64,000 nucleotides of DNA from Burkholderia metallica (lineage in GTDB: Bacteria; Pseudomonadota; Gammaproteobacteria; Burkholderiales; Burkholderiaceae). Of the stretch, positions 36,411 through 44,578 are shown one piece after another. The DNA is taken from NCBI RefSeq assembly GCF_902832845.1, contig NZ_CADFDB010000001.1, forward strand, positions 1,178,001-1,242,000, written 5' to 3'. The notes beneath the pieces were generated by a model. It ran no database searches. It worked only from the letters and a program-made list of their open reading frames with translations, and was not told the DNA's origin. Positions within the stretch are counted from its first letter, which is position 1; each line of letters begins with the position of its first letter. A program made the position numbers and the translations under genes.

Positions 36411-36968
36411 ATGACCACCCGAACCGACACCGCTTGCTACGAATCGCCCCTCCCCGCGCCGCGCGATGCCCGCGACACGGATCGCACGATGCCGCTCGCC
36501 ACGGTCCGCACACTGGCCGCGAGTGCGCACGTCGGGGATCTCGTGTTCATCCGCGTACCGTCGAATGCGCCGCGCGACGCGGCAGGCGCGTGGGCCAATC
36601 GCTTCGGCATCGTCGTCGATACGTCGGGCGACGAACCCGTGATCGCCGAATCCGCGTTTGCGTGGACGAAGCTCACGCCGCTGTCGCGCTTCGTCGCCCG
36701 CACCGACGGCGGGCGCATCGCGCTGGCCCGCCGCGTCGCGGCGCCGACCGCCGATGCGCAGCGCCAGCTTCATTCGACGGCGGAGCGGCGAATCGACGCG
36801 CTGCTCGGCAAGCGCTTGAACCTGTGGGCGCGGCGCGGGTTCTGCGCGGACTACGTGACCGACATGCTCGGCGCCGACCGGAACGCGCCGCCGGCCGCAC
36901 TGCTGCGCAGCGGCACGCTGTCGCTCGAATTCGACGGGATCGTGTTCGATCCCGGCCGTCAGTCGTGA
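36411..36968 (+). CDS. YiiX/YebB-like permuted NlpC/P60 (papain-like) protein
   Basis: 185 residues, soluble, no signal peptide. The layout resembles permuted papain-like proteins: GDLVFIRV, then a GIVVD strand, then AESAFAWTKLTPLSRFVAR, and a C-terminal GFCADYVTDML with a cysteine in the position of the catalytic Cys. In family members I recall, the GIV strand is preceded by a catalytic histidine (SHVGIV); here it reads NRFGIV, so that histidine appears to be missing. GGAG lies 6 nt before the ATG at 36411, which is why the upstream ATG (36384) was not used. Substrate unknown. A strong terminator follows. Confidence 0.6.
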   Translation: MTTRTDTACYESPLPAPRDARDTDRTMPLATVRTLAASAHVGDLVFIRVPSNAPRDAAGAWANRFGIVVDTSGDEPVIAESAFAWTKLTPLSRFVARTDGGRIALARRVAAPTADAQRQLHSTAERRIDALLGKRLNLWARRGFCADYVTDMLGADRNAPPAALLRSGTLSLEFDGIVFDPGRQS

Positions 36969-37087
36969 CGGGCGCGCTCAGGGAGACCCGATAACAACAA
37001 GAACGAAAACACAAAAAAGCGGCGACGGGCTGGCTGGAGGGCCGTGCACGGGGTCGTCACCGACGACGCGAAGCCCGATCGCTTTTT

Positions 37088-37120
37088 CCGCCGGACAGGC
37101 ATCCTGTCCGGCGGAATTTT
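37088..37120 (+). terminator. Strong terminator after the papain-like gene
   Basis: A 12-bp perfect stem (CCGCCGGACAGG with CCTGTCCGGCGG), a CAT loop, then AATTTT. The other side carries five T, so it may act in both directions. It insulates the pcaHG promoter from upstream transcription. Confidence 0.85.
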
Positions 37121-37135
37121 CATGGGTGCGCCGAA

Positions 37136-37189
37136 CATAACGAACGGTTATGCGATTCGCTAAAAAAGGTCATTTTGCATAACTTTCCG
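37136..37189 (+). promoter_or_regulatory. PcaQ-type regulatory element, copy B (pcaHG promoter)
   Basis: ATAAC-GAACG-GTTAT is a perfect dyad with T-N11-A spacing, followed 19 bp on by a second ATAAC half-site in TGCATAACTTTCCG. It ends 54 bp before the pcaH start. It resembles the PcaQ box of rhizobia (ATAACC-N4-GGTTAA from memory), with the spacing one base shorter. Confidence 0.75.
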
Positions 37190-37243
37190 GATTGGTTAAA
37201 GTCGCACCATCCACTTTGCGAAAAACCTATCAGGAGACGCCCG

Positions 37244-37951
37244 ATGGATTCCCCCACGATCCTCACGCCGCGCGACTGGCCGTCGCATCCGGCCTATGTC
37301 CACCCCGAATACCGTTCGTCCGTGAAACGCGGCCCGACGCGCCCGCTGATCCCGCTGAAGGAAAAGCTGCGCGACCAGTACGCGCCCGTCTACGGCGCCG
37401 AAGATCTCGGCGCGCTCGACCATGACCTGACGAAGAACGCCGTCAAGAACGGCGAGCCGCTCGGCGAGCGGATGGTCGTCACGGGCCGCGTGCTCGACGA
37501 AGGCGGCAAGCCGGTGCGCAACACGCTCGTCGAGGTGTGGCAGGCGAATGCGGCCGGCCGCTACGTGCACAAGGTCGACCAGCACGACGCGCCGCTCGAC
37601 CCGAACTTCCTCGGTGCGGGCCGCTGCCTGACCGACGACGAAGGCCGCTACCGCTTCCTGACGATCAAGCCCGGCGCGTATCCGTGGGGCAACCATCCGA
37701 ACGCGTGGCGCCCGAATCACATCCACTTCTCGCTGTTCGGCGATTACTTCGGCTCGCGTCTCGTCACGCAGATGTACTTCCCCGGCGACCCACTGCTCGC
37801 GTACGACCCGATCTTCCAGGGCACGCCCGAGGCCGCGCGCGATCGCCTGATCTCGCGCTTCTCGATGGACATCACCGAAGAAGGCTATGCGCTCGGCTAC
37901 GAATTCGACATCGTGCTGCGCGGCCGCGACGCTACCCCGATGGAGCGCTGA
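37244..37951 (+). CDS. pcaH: Protocatechuate 3,4-dioxygenase beta subunit
   Basis: 235 residues. It catalyses intradiol cleavage of protocatechuate to 3-carboxy-cis,cis-muconate, the entry step of the beta-ketoadipate pathway, in an alpha-beta complex with PcaG. Iron ligands are visible: the tyrosines within GRYRFLTIKPGAYPWGNHP and the two histidines of RPNHIHFSL. The start at 37244 (MDSPTIL) has AGGAG 8 nt upstream; the frame extends to 37175 but that part overlaps the promoter element. pcaG begins 3 bp after the stop. Confidence 0.96.
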   Translation: MDSPTILTPRDWPSHPAYVHPEYRSSVKRGPTRPLIPLKEKLRDQYAPVYGAEDLGALDHDLTKNAVKNGEPLGERMVVTGRVLDEGGKPVRNTLVEVWQANAAGRYVHKVDQHDAPLDPNFLGAGRCLTDDEGRYRFLTIKPGAYPWGNHPNAWRPNHIHFSLFGDYFGSRLVTQMYFPGDPLLAYDPIFQGTPEAARDRLISRFSMDITEEGYALGYEFDIVLRGRDATPMER

Positions 37952-37954
37952 ACC

Positions 37955-38548
37955 ATGACGACGCTGAAGCAAACCCCTTCGCAGACGGTCGGCCCGTACT
38001 TCGCGTACGGCCTGTGCCCGCAGCAGTACGACTACGATCTGAAGAGCCTGTTCACGCCGACGATCGCCGCGCCTCACGCCGAAGGCGAGCACGTGCTGCT
38101 GGTCGGCCAGGTGTTCGACGGCGACGGCCAGGTCGTCGGCGACGCGGTGCTCGAATTCACGCAGGTGGACGGTGCGGGCCGCTATCCCGCGTCGCGCGAC
38201 GACATCGCGAAATCCGGTTTCACGGGTTTCGCGCGGGTCGGCACCGGTACCGATGCGCAGCAGCGCTTCGTCGTCGAGACGGTGAAGCCGGGCCGCATCG
38301 CCGCCGACGAAGCGCCGCACATCAACGTGACCGTGATGATGCGCGGGATCCTCACCCATGCATTCACGCGCGTGTACTTCGACGACGAAGCCGCCGCGAA
38401 CGCGGTCGACCCGGTGTTGAACGCGGTGCCGGCCGAGCGCCGTGCGACGCTCGTCGCCAGGCGCGACGCGCAGCCGGGCCGCCCGGTCGTCTACCGCTTC
38501 GACATCCGCATGCAGGGGCCGGACGAAACGGTGTTCTTCGACGTGTGA
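37955..38548 (+). CDS. pcaG: Protocatechuate 3,4-dioxygenase alpha subunit
   Basis: 197 residues, a normal PcaG length. Family sequence is clear from QTPSQTVGPYFAYGLCPQQYDYDLKSLF to the C-terminal DIRMQGPDETVFFDV. The alpha subunit shares the beta-sandwich fold but lacks the full iron ligand set and contributes to the active-site pocket. Its ATG is 3 bp past the pcaH stop, with GGAG inside the end of pcaH, so the two are co-translated. A 16-bp-stem terminator follows. Confidence 0.96.
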   Translation: MTTLKQTPSQTVGPYFAYGLCPQQYDYDLKSLFTPTIAAPHAEGEHVLLVGQVFDGDGQVVGDAVLEFTQVDGAGRYPASRDDIAKSGFTGFARVGTGTDAQQRFVVETVKPGRIAADEAPHINVTVMMRGILTHAFTRVYFDDEAAANAVDPVLNAVPAERRATLVARRDAQPGRPVVYRFDIRMQGPDETVFFDV

Positions 38549-39014
38549 CGCGTGCGCGGGCGCTTGCCGCGCCGCGCCTCGTACGCCACCGCACCGCCGT
38601 GTGGCGCGATACCGAAAGGCATCGCGCCACACGGCGTTTTTCCTGTGTCGTCGCCAACATTCGATGATGCGTCGCATCGTGGCGCACGGCGGCTGCGGAG
38701 GGTTATCGCTCGCGGCTTCCGGCCCCGATTTCAAACGATCGATTGAAACGCTTGCTGCGACTGCACATGAATCGTCGAATCAACACGATATCGTTTGCGC
38801 GTTACACGGCGTATTCTTCGTTATCGGCAACGCGCCAACAGGATTAAATCGGAATCGGAAACAATTACGCATGTAATGCGCGACACCGCCCGGCTGGCTG
38901 TGCGCGCATTTTTTTCTGACCGAGTGCCTTTGAACGCGTCTGACCGAAGTTGGCAGGCGCGTATTTTTTTGCGGCGACGGGCGCGCGGGCAGCGCGGGCA
39001 CCGACCGCTTGCGG
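38549..39014. other. Intergenic region after pcaHG
   Basis: 466 bp. The first 90 bp hold the pcaHG terminator. The segment 38735-38960 is AT-richer than its surroundings, with no supported gene. It ends at the stop of the AraC-family gene. Confidence 0.55.
38595..38640 (+). terminator. Rho-independent terminator of pcaHG
   Basis: A 16-bp perfect stem (38595-38610 with 38621-38636), a 10-nt loop centred on GAAA, and TTTTT directly after. It begins 46 bp past the pcaG stop. Confidence 0.95.
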
Positions 39015-39794
39015 TCAGCGCCGGATCTCCAGATAGCGGCTCGGCGTGTCGCCCAGGATGCGGCGAAACGCCGACGCGAATGCGCTGGCGCTCGCGTACC
39101 CGAGGTCGAGCGCGACGCGCGTCACCGGCTGCCCGTCGCTCAGGCGGGCGATCGCCGCGAGCATGCAGACCTGCTGGCGCCACGCGGCGAAACTCACGCC
39201 GGTCTGCGCACGGAACTGCCGCGTGAACGTGCGCCGGCTCACGCCGGCGTCGGCCGCCACCTGGTCGAGATCGGCCGCGATCGACGGCGATGCGAGCAGG
39301 TGCCGGCACACCTTCGCGAGCCGCGCATCGGCCGGCAGCGGCGCATGCAGCGACAGGCGCGGCATCGTCGCGATTTCCGCGACCAGCAGCGCCATCAGCT
39401 TGCCCGCGCGCCCGTCCACGTCGTACAGCGCCGGCAGGTCGATCGCATCGTCGATCAGTTGCCGCAGCAGCGCCGATACGCCATAGACGCCGCACTGGTC
39501 GGGCAGGCCCGCTTCGCGCGCGGCGTCGCCGGACACGAACGTGTTGAGCATCGTGACCGGCCCGGTCATCGTCATTTCGTGCCGCACGCCGGCCGGCACC
39601 CAGCACGCGCGCTGCGGCGGCACCAGCCAGCGCCCGTGCGGCGTCGAGACGCTGATCGTGCCGCGCGACGCGAACGCGAACTGCCCGCGCCCGTGCGCGT
39701 GCTCCGGAAACGTCGTGCCCGCCGCGTAGTCGCAGGCGATCACGACCACGCTCCGCGGAATGTTTTCGTAGGGATCTAGCAGCGTATTTCTCAC
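39015..39794 (-). CDS. AraC-family transcriptional regulator with cupin sensor domain
   Basis: About 259 residues: an N-terminal AraC-type cupin (FPEHAHGRGQFAFASRG, WLVPPQRACWVPAGVRHEM) and a C-terminal pair of helix-turn-helix motifs (QVAADAGVSRRTFTRQFRAQTG; RVALDLGYASASAFASAFRRILG). The frame extends to an ATG at 39890. A GTG at 39794 with GGA upstream is preferred because it leaves a 142-bp promoter gap to the divergent hydrolase and matches the usual family length; this choice is uncertain. It is the likely regulator of the divergent hydrolase gene. Confidence 0.85.
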   Translation of the reverse strand: MRNTLLDPYENIPRSVVVIACDYAAGTTFPEHAHGRGQFAFASRGTISVSTPHGRWLVPPQRACWVPAGVRHEMTMTGPVTMLNTFVSGDAAREAGLPDQCGVYGVSALLRQLIDDAIDLPALYDVDGRAGKLMALLVAEIATMPRLSLHAPLPADARLAKVCRHLLASPSIAADLDQVAADAGVSRRTFTRQFRAQTGVSFAAWRQQVCMLAAIARLSDGQPVTRVALDLGYASASAFASAFRRILGDTPSRYLEIRR

Positions 39795-39936
39795 GGCCCG
39801 AATTCCATCATCAATGACCCGATATCGAAGGCGGGTCGCCTTCGCGCAATCTACGATCCGCTCCACCCTTGCGCGCCCTGACGGCCGCAAGACCCGCCGG
39901 CCTGATCGGCCGGATCATCACTGCATCGGAGCGGAC

Positions 39937-40713
39937 ATGCCGAATACGTTTCATCGCGTGGGGGACGGCCCCCACCCTGTTCTTGTACTGCCCGGCTGGT
40001 TCGGCGACGCCCACGCATTCGAACCCGTCGAACCGTGGCTGTCGCGCGAGCACTTCAGTTACGTCTTCATGGACTACCGAGGTTACGGCCGCATGCGCGA
40101 TGCCGCGGGCCGCTACACGATCGACGAAATCGCCGCCGACGCGCTCGCGCTGGCCGACGCGCTCGATTTCGCGACCTTCAGCGTCGTCGGCCACTCGATG
40201 GGCGCGATGGCGGCCGAGAAAGTCGCCGTCATCGCGCCCGGACGGGTGCGCGCGCTGGTGCCGGTCACGCCCGTGCCGTGCGGCGGCCTGCCGTTCGACG
40301 CGGAGAAACGCGCACTGTTCGAGCGCGCCGCCGACCACGTCGCCGATCGCCGGACCCTCATCGATCGCAGCACCGGCGGCCGGCTACCCGCCGCGTGGGT
40401 CGAGTGGAAAGCCGCGTATTCGGCCGCCCGTTCGTCGCCGGCTGCGTTCGGCGCGTACTTCCGCGCATGGGCCGACACGGATTTCAGCGACGCCATCGTC
40501 GGCATCCATCCGGTGAAAGTGCTGATCGGCGAGCACGATCCGGCGTTCGACGCGGCGCTGATGGCGCGCACCTACCTGCGCCGCTATCCGCGCGCCACCG
40601 TCGACGTGCTGCGCAACGCGGGCCACTATCCGATGAACGAGACGCCGCTCGCGCTGGTCGCGGCGATCGAGGCGTTCCTGCTCCGCGCGACGGCGAACGC
40701 CGTCGACCGCTGA
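39937..40713 (+). CDS. Alpha/beta hydrolase
   Basis: 258 residues with the full single-domain alpha/beta-hydrolase set: VLVLPGWFGDAHAF (oxyanion region), GHSMGAM with nucleophile Ser87, Asp201 in GEHDPAF and His230 in GHYPM. Cytoplasmic, with no signal peptide. GGAG lies 6 nt before the ATG. Divergent from an AraC-family regulator. The substrate is unknown; small esters or lactones are typical. The open frame before 39937 is not used because it lacks a ribosome-binding site and overlaps the regulator's 5' region. Confidence 0.85.
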   Translation: MPNTFHRVGDGPHPVLVLPGWFGDAHAFEPVEPWLSREHFSYVFMDYRGYGRMRDAAGRYTIDEIAADALALADALDFATFSVVGHSMGAMAAEKVAVIAPGRVRALVPVTPVPCGGLPFDAEKRALFERAADHVADRRTLIDRSTGGRLPAAWVEWKAAYSAARSSPAAFGAYFRAWADTDFSDAIVGIHPVKVLIGEHDPAFDAALMARTYLRRYPRATVDVLRNAGHYPMNETPLALVAAIEAFLLRATANAVDR

Positions 40714-40719
40714 CGACGC

Positions 40720-40747
40720 GCGACACGCGACACGCGACACGCGACAC
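40720..40747. repeat. Heptanucleotide tandem repeat
   Basis: Four perfect copies of GCGACAC lie between the converging stops of the hydrolase and dppA genes. Noncoding. No hairpin is formed. Confidence 0.9.
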
Positions 40748-40771
40748 GCAAGCAGCATGGCGCACGCGCAG

Positions 40772-41599
40772 TCACCGCAACATGAAAGACATCGCCGACA
40801 GGCTGTTCAGCGTGCGCACCACATGCTCGACCGACGGCCCGTCGAAGCGCAGCGTCACCGCATCGACGCGCTCGAGCGACGGCAGCATGCAGAACAGGTC
40901 GGCCAGTGCGGCCGTCTGCACGCGCAGCGTGCAAGCGGCCGGCGCGGGTCGATGCGCGCCAGCACGCACGCCGGCCGACAGCGCCTGCGCCACCGCTTCG
41001 CGCGCCGCCGTTGCGATCCGCGCACACGATGCGGCGGGCGTGAGCGTCTCGCCGCTCGATGCGCCGCCGGCCGTCTTGACGACCTCGAAATGCGCATCGG
41101 GAAAGAGCGACCGCGTTTCGTCGGCAAACACGTCGTCGCCGGTGGCGAGCGCGACGTGCGCGCCGTATTCGCGCGCCAGCGCGCCGTACAGCCCGGCTTC
41201 GCCGAGCTCGACGCCGTTCAGCCACACCTGCGTGAACGCAAAGCTGTTGATCGTGTGCGCGAGCACGCCGTGCGTCTGCGACTTCGCGTGATAGCCGATC
41301 ATGAACACGAGATCGGGCTGCTGTTCGAGGCCCGCCATCAGCCCGAGCGTGCGCGGCTTGCCGAGCACGACGCGCGCACGCGCATCGAGCCCGTCGGGCA
41401 GCAGGTTGCGGAAACCGCCGTGCGAATCGTTGACCCACACGGCCTGCGCGCCGCCCATGAACGCGCCTTCGATCGCCGCGTTCGCCTCGGCGGTCATCCA
41501 GCGGCGCGCGCGCTCGTATTCCGGATTGCCGGCGCGCGTCTGCTCGGTCGCGAACACGCCGGCGACGCCTTCGATATCGGTCGAAATCAGGATCTTCAT
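40772..41599 (-). CDS. dppA: D-aminopeptidase DppA (M55 family)
   Basis: 275 residues. The zinc ligands of the M55 family are all visible: Asp8 and Glu10 in STDIEG, the histidines in VNDSHGG and IGYHAKS, and the glutamate in GVELGEAG. The B. subtilis enzyme is a decameric D-aminopeptidase releasing D-Ala from D-Ala-containing peptides. The start at 41599 overlaps the stop of the upstream dmpA-like gene as ATGA, so translation is coupled. It is the last gene of the rpiR-iaaA-gsiABCD-dmpA-dppA operon. Cytoplasmic. Confidence 0.93.
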   Translation of the reverse strand: MKILISTDIEGVAGVFATEQTRAGNPEYERARRWMTAEANAAIEGAFMGGAQAVWVNDSHGGFRNLLPDGLDARARVVLGKPRTLGLMAGLEQQPDLVFMIGYHAKSQTHGVLAHTINSFAFTQVWLNGVELGEAGLYGALAREYGAHVALATGDDVFADETRSLFPDAHFEVVKTAGGASSGETLTPAASCARIATAAREAVAQALSAGVRAGAHRPAPAACTLRVQTAALADLFCMLPSLERVDAVTLRFDGPSVEHVVRTLNSLSAMSFMLR

Positions 41600-42678
41600 G
41601 ACTGGGTAAGACGTCCTTCGTGGCCTTCGTTGAACAAGCGATCGAGATCGGGCACCGCATCGCGCAGCGATTGCCGCACGTGGCCATCGCGCCCGGCCAC
41701 CGTCACGGCCTGCAGCAACGCGTCGGCAATCGCGTGCTCGACGCTTTCGGCCGCCGCCAGGAACAGCGGATCGAGCGCCGCATCGGCGACGAGGGCCGGC
41801 AGCGCAATGGTCGACGCGTCGTGCGCGATCGTGTATGCGGTGGAAAATGCGAGCGCGATGTCGCCGCTGCCGTGCCCGTAGACCGAGCCGGTGCGGGCCA
41901 GGCCCGCCCCCGCGCGGCGTGCGACGCGTGACAGTTGCCGCGCATCGAGCGGCGCGTCGGTGGCCAGCAGCAGGATGATCGACCCCTGCTCGGGCGGCGC
42001 CGCATGCGCGGCGTCGGCCGCCCGCCGTTGCGCGACGATGCGCCCGAGCGCTACGCCGCCGAGCGTCAGCATCGGCAGCCGGCCGAAATTCGCGAGCACG
42101 AGCGCGCCGACCGTATACGGCCTGCCTGCCGCGACCGCGACACGCGATGCCGAACCGATCCCGCCCTTCAGGTCGAAGCACGACATCCCGCGCCCTGCGC
42201 CCACCGCGCCGCGCGCGACGTCACGCGATGCCGCGCGGCACGCGTCGTCGTAGTGCGCGGCGGTGACCGCGAACGCCTGGATGTCGTTCAGGCACCCGTC
42301 GTTGCACTCGAACACGAGCGGGTTGACGGTCGGCCAGTCGCGGCCGATCCGCGGATTCGCGGCGATCGCCGCGCGGATCTGCGCGTGCGCGACCGCGCCG
42401 ACACCGAACGTGTTGGTCAGCGCGATCGGCGTATCGAGCGTGCCGAGTTCGTCGACCTGCACGAGCCCGACGCTCTTGCCGAAGCCGTTGATCACGGCCG
42501 CCCCCGCCGGCACCTTGCTGCGGTACACGTCGCCCGGATGCGGCTTGACGACGGTCACGCCGGTCTGCACGTTGCCCGCATCGAGCGTGCAATGGCCGAC
42601 CGTCACGCCCGGCACGTCGGCGATCGTGCCGCGCGGGCCAGCCGGCAGCGTCGCCGTCCACATCGGTGCGATGCCCAT
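41596..42678 (-). CDS. dmpA: DmpA-type beta-peptidyl aminopeptidase (P1/S58 family)
   Basis: 360 residues. The family opening IADVPGVTVGHCTL and the SIILLLATDAPLD segment are clear. The precursor should cleave itself before the serine in EQGSIILLL, which becomes the N-terminal nucleophile of the beta subunit. DmpA enzymes remove L- or D-residues and beta-amino acids from peptide N-termini. The start at 42678 overlaps the gsiD stop as TGATG and its stop overlaps the dppA start as ATGA. No signal peptide; it acts on imported peptides. The frame is open further upstream (to 43515) but that part is a shadow of gsiD. Confidence 0.93.
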   Translation of the reverse strand: MGIAPMWTATLPAGPRGTIADVPGVTVGHCTLDAGNVQTGVTVVKPHPGDVYRSKVPAGAAVINGFGKSVGLVQVDELGTLDTPIALTNTFGVGAVAHAQIRAAIAANPRIGRDWPTVNPLVFECNDGCLNDIQAFAVTAAHYDDACRAASRDVARGAVGAGRGMSCFDLKGGIGSASRVAVAAGRPYTVGALVLANFGRLPMLTLGGVALGRIVAQRRAADAAHAAPPEQGSIILLLATDAPLDARQLSRVARRAGAGLARTGSVYGHGSGDIALAFSTAYTIAHDASTIALPALVADAALDPLFLAAAESVEHAIADALLQAVTVAGRDGHVRQSLRDAVPDLDRLFNEGHEGRLTQS

Positions 42679-43571
42679 CAGCGGCGCTCCAGCTTCGGAT
42701 CGAGCGCGTCGCGCAGCCCGTCGCCGAGCAGGTTGAACGCGAGCACGGTCAGGAAGATCGCGAGGCTCGGGAAAATCGCGATGTGCGGCGCCGTCACCAT
42801 GTCCGCGCGCGCTTCGTTGAGCATCGCGCCCCACTCCGGCGTCGGCGGCTGCGCGCCGAGCCCGAGGAACGACAGGCTCGCGGCCGTGATGATCGACGTG
42901 CCGATCCGCATCGTGAAGTAGACGACGACCGACGACACGGTGCCCGGCAGGATGTGCCGCATGATGATCGTCCAGTCCGACGCGCCGATGCTGCGCGCGG
43001 CCTCGACGTAGGTCATGTGCTTGAGCATCAGCGTGTTGCCGCGCACGAGCCGGGCGAACGCCGGGATGCTGAAGATCGCGACCGCGCAGATCACGTTGAT
43101 CATCCCGTTGCCGAGGATCGCGACCACGCCGATCGCGAGCAGGATGCCGGGGAACGCGAACAGCACGTCGGCCACGCGCATCGTGATGCGGTCCCACCAG
43201 CCTTCGTAGTAGCCGGCGAGCAGCCCGAAGAACGTGCCGATCACCGCGCCGAGCGCGACCGAGAAGAAGCCGGCCGCGAGCGAGATGCGCGTACCCGCGA
43301 CGATCCGGCTGAAGATGTCGCGGCCGAGCGAATCGACGCCGAACCAGTGCACGGCCGACGGCCCCGCGTTCAGCGCGTCGTAGTCGAAATAGTTCTCGGG
43401 ATCGAACGGCACGACGTGCGGGCCGACGAACGCCAGCACGACGAGCGCGAGCACGAAGCCGCCCGCGACGAGCGCAACCGTCTGCTTGCGGAACTTGCGC
43501 CAGAATTCGCGCCACGGCGTGCGGATCGCGGCGGATGCGGCCGGCGCCGCGGTCTGGACTGTCGCGTTCAT
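42678..43571 (-). CDS. gsiD: Glutathione/peptide ABC transporter permease GsiD-like
   Basis: 297 residues and about six transmembrane helices. It has an N-terminal oppC-type domain ([40 protein letters not shown]) and the permease EAA loop around [23 protein letters not shown]. It forms the inner-membrane channel with GsiC. It starts 7 bp after the gsiC stop. Gsi-type and Dpp-type permeases are similar, so dipeptides are possible substrates as well as glutathione. Confidence 0.92.
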   Translation of the reverse strand: MNATVQTAAPAASAAIRTPWREFWRKFRKQTVALVAGGFVLALVVLAFVGPHVVPFDPENYFDYDALNAGPSAVHWFGVDSLGRDIFSRIVAGTRISLAAGFFSVALGAVIGTFFGLLAGYYEGWWDRITMRVADVLFAFPGILLAIGVVAILGNGMINVICAVAIFSIPAFARLVRGNTLMLKHMTYVEAARSIGASDWTIIMRHILPGTVSSVVVYFTMRIGTSIITAASLSFLGLGAQPPTPEWGAMLNEARADMVTAPHIAIFPSLAIFLTVLAFNLLGDGLRDALDPKLERR

Positions 43572-43578
43572 GCGCGCC

Positions 43579-44499
43579 TCACTTGAACCGGATGGTCGGA
43601 TTGATGACCGCGTACAGCACGTCGACGGTCAGGTTGATCAGGATGAACTCGAGCGAAAACAGCAGCACGATCGCCTGGATCACCGGGTAATCGCGCATCG
43701 TCACCGCATCGACGAGCAGGCGGCCGAGCCCCGGCCAGTTGAACACGACCTCGACGACGATCGAGCCGCCGAGCAGAAAGCCGAACTGCAGCCCCATCAT
43801 CGTGACGACCGGGATCATCGCGTTGCGCAGGCAGTGCTTGAGCACCACCATCGGCTCGTGCACGCCCTTCGCGCGCGCGGTGCGCACGAAGTCCTCGTTC
43901 AGCACCTCGACGAACGACGCGCGCGTGAAGCGCGCCATCACGGCCGCGACCGCGGCGCCGAGCGTCAGCGACGGCAGCACGTAGCTCTTCCACGAGCCGT
44001 CCGGCACGACCGGCAGCCAGCCGAGCTTCACCGAGAAGATTTCCATCAGCAGCATGCCGAGCGCGAACGCGGGAAACGAGATGCCCGACACCGCGAGCGT
44101 CATGCCGAGGCGGTCCGGCCAGCGGTTGCGCCACACCGCCGATGCGATCCCGATCGCCATCCCGAACGCCGTCGCCCACGCCATGCTGACGAGCGTCAGC
44201 ATCAGCGTCGGCATGAAGCGCTCGCCGATCTCGGTAGAGACCGGCCGCTTGCTGCGCGTCGACAGGCCGAAATCGCCGTGCGCGATCTTCACGAAGAAGT
44301 TCGCGAACTGCGCGGGCAGCGGCCGGTCGAGGCCGAGATCGGCACGCACCAGCGCGACGGTCGCATCGTCGGCTTCGGGCCCGGCCGCGAGCCGCGCCGG
44401 ATCGCCCGGCAGCAGGTGGACGAACAGAAACACCAGCACCGCGACGATCGCGAGCGTGGGCAGCAGGCCGAACAGGCGTTTGACGAGAAAATTCAGCAT
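43579..44499 (-). CDS. gsiC: Glutathione/peptide ABC transporter permease GsiC-like
   Basis: 306 residues. The N-terminus ([25 protein letters not shown]) is diagnostic of the DppB/OppB/GsiC permease family. The EAA loop is seen in [27 protein letters not shown]. Six transmembrane segments are expected. It pairs with GsiD. An 11-bp hairpin between gsiB and this gene could lower permease expression relative to the binding protein. Confidence 0.92.
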   Translation of the reverse strand: MLNFLVKRLFGLLPTLAIVAVLVFLFVHLLPGDPARLAAGPEADDATVALVRADLGLDRPLPAQFANFFVKIAHGDFGLSTRSKRPVSTEIGERFMPTLMLTLVSMAWATAFGMAIGIASAVWRNRWPDRLGMTLAVSGISFPAFALGMLLMEIFSVKLGWLPVVPDGSWKSYVLPSLTLGAAVAAVMARFTRASFVEVLNEDFVRTARAKGVHEPMVVLKHCLRNAMIPVVTMMGLQFGFLLGGSIVVEVVFNWPGLGRLLVDAVTMRDYPVIQAIVLLFSLEFILINLTVDVLYAVINPTIRFK

Positions 44500-44519
44500 G
44501 GGGCACCGATCGAATCAGC

Positions 44520-44545
44520 GTGCCGGCGGCGTGCGCCGCCGGCAC
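44520..44545 (-). terminator. Intercistronic hairpin between gsiB and gsiC
   Basis: An 11-bp perfect stem (GTGCCGGCGGC with GCCGCCGGCAC) and a GTGC loop lie 33 bp after the gsiB stop. Without a T-run it more likely stabilises the gsiB message or attenuates than fully terminates. Confidence 0.6.
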
Positions 44546-44578
44546 CGCGTGGCGGACGAGCCGCCGTCATCACCACTG

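Noticed and set aside
41596-43515. Longer version of the DmpA frame starting inside gsiD
   Set aside because: The extra N-terminal part is the shadow of gsiD. The ATG at 42678 overlaps the gsiD stop and matches the family N-terminus.
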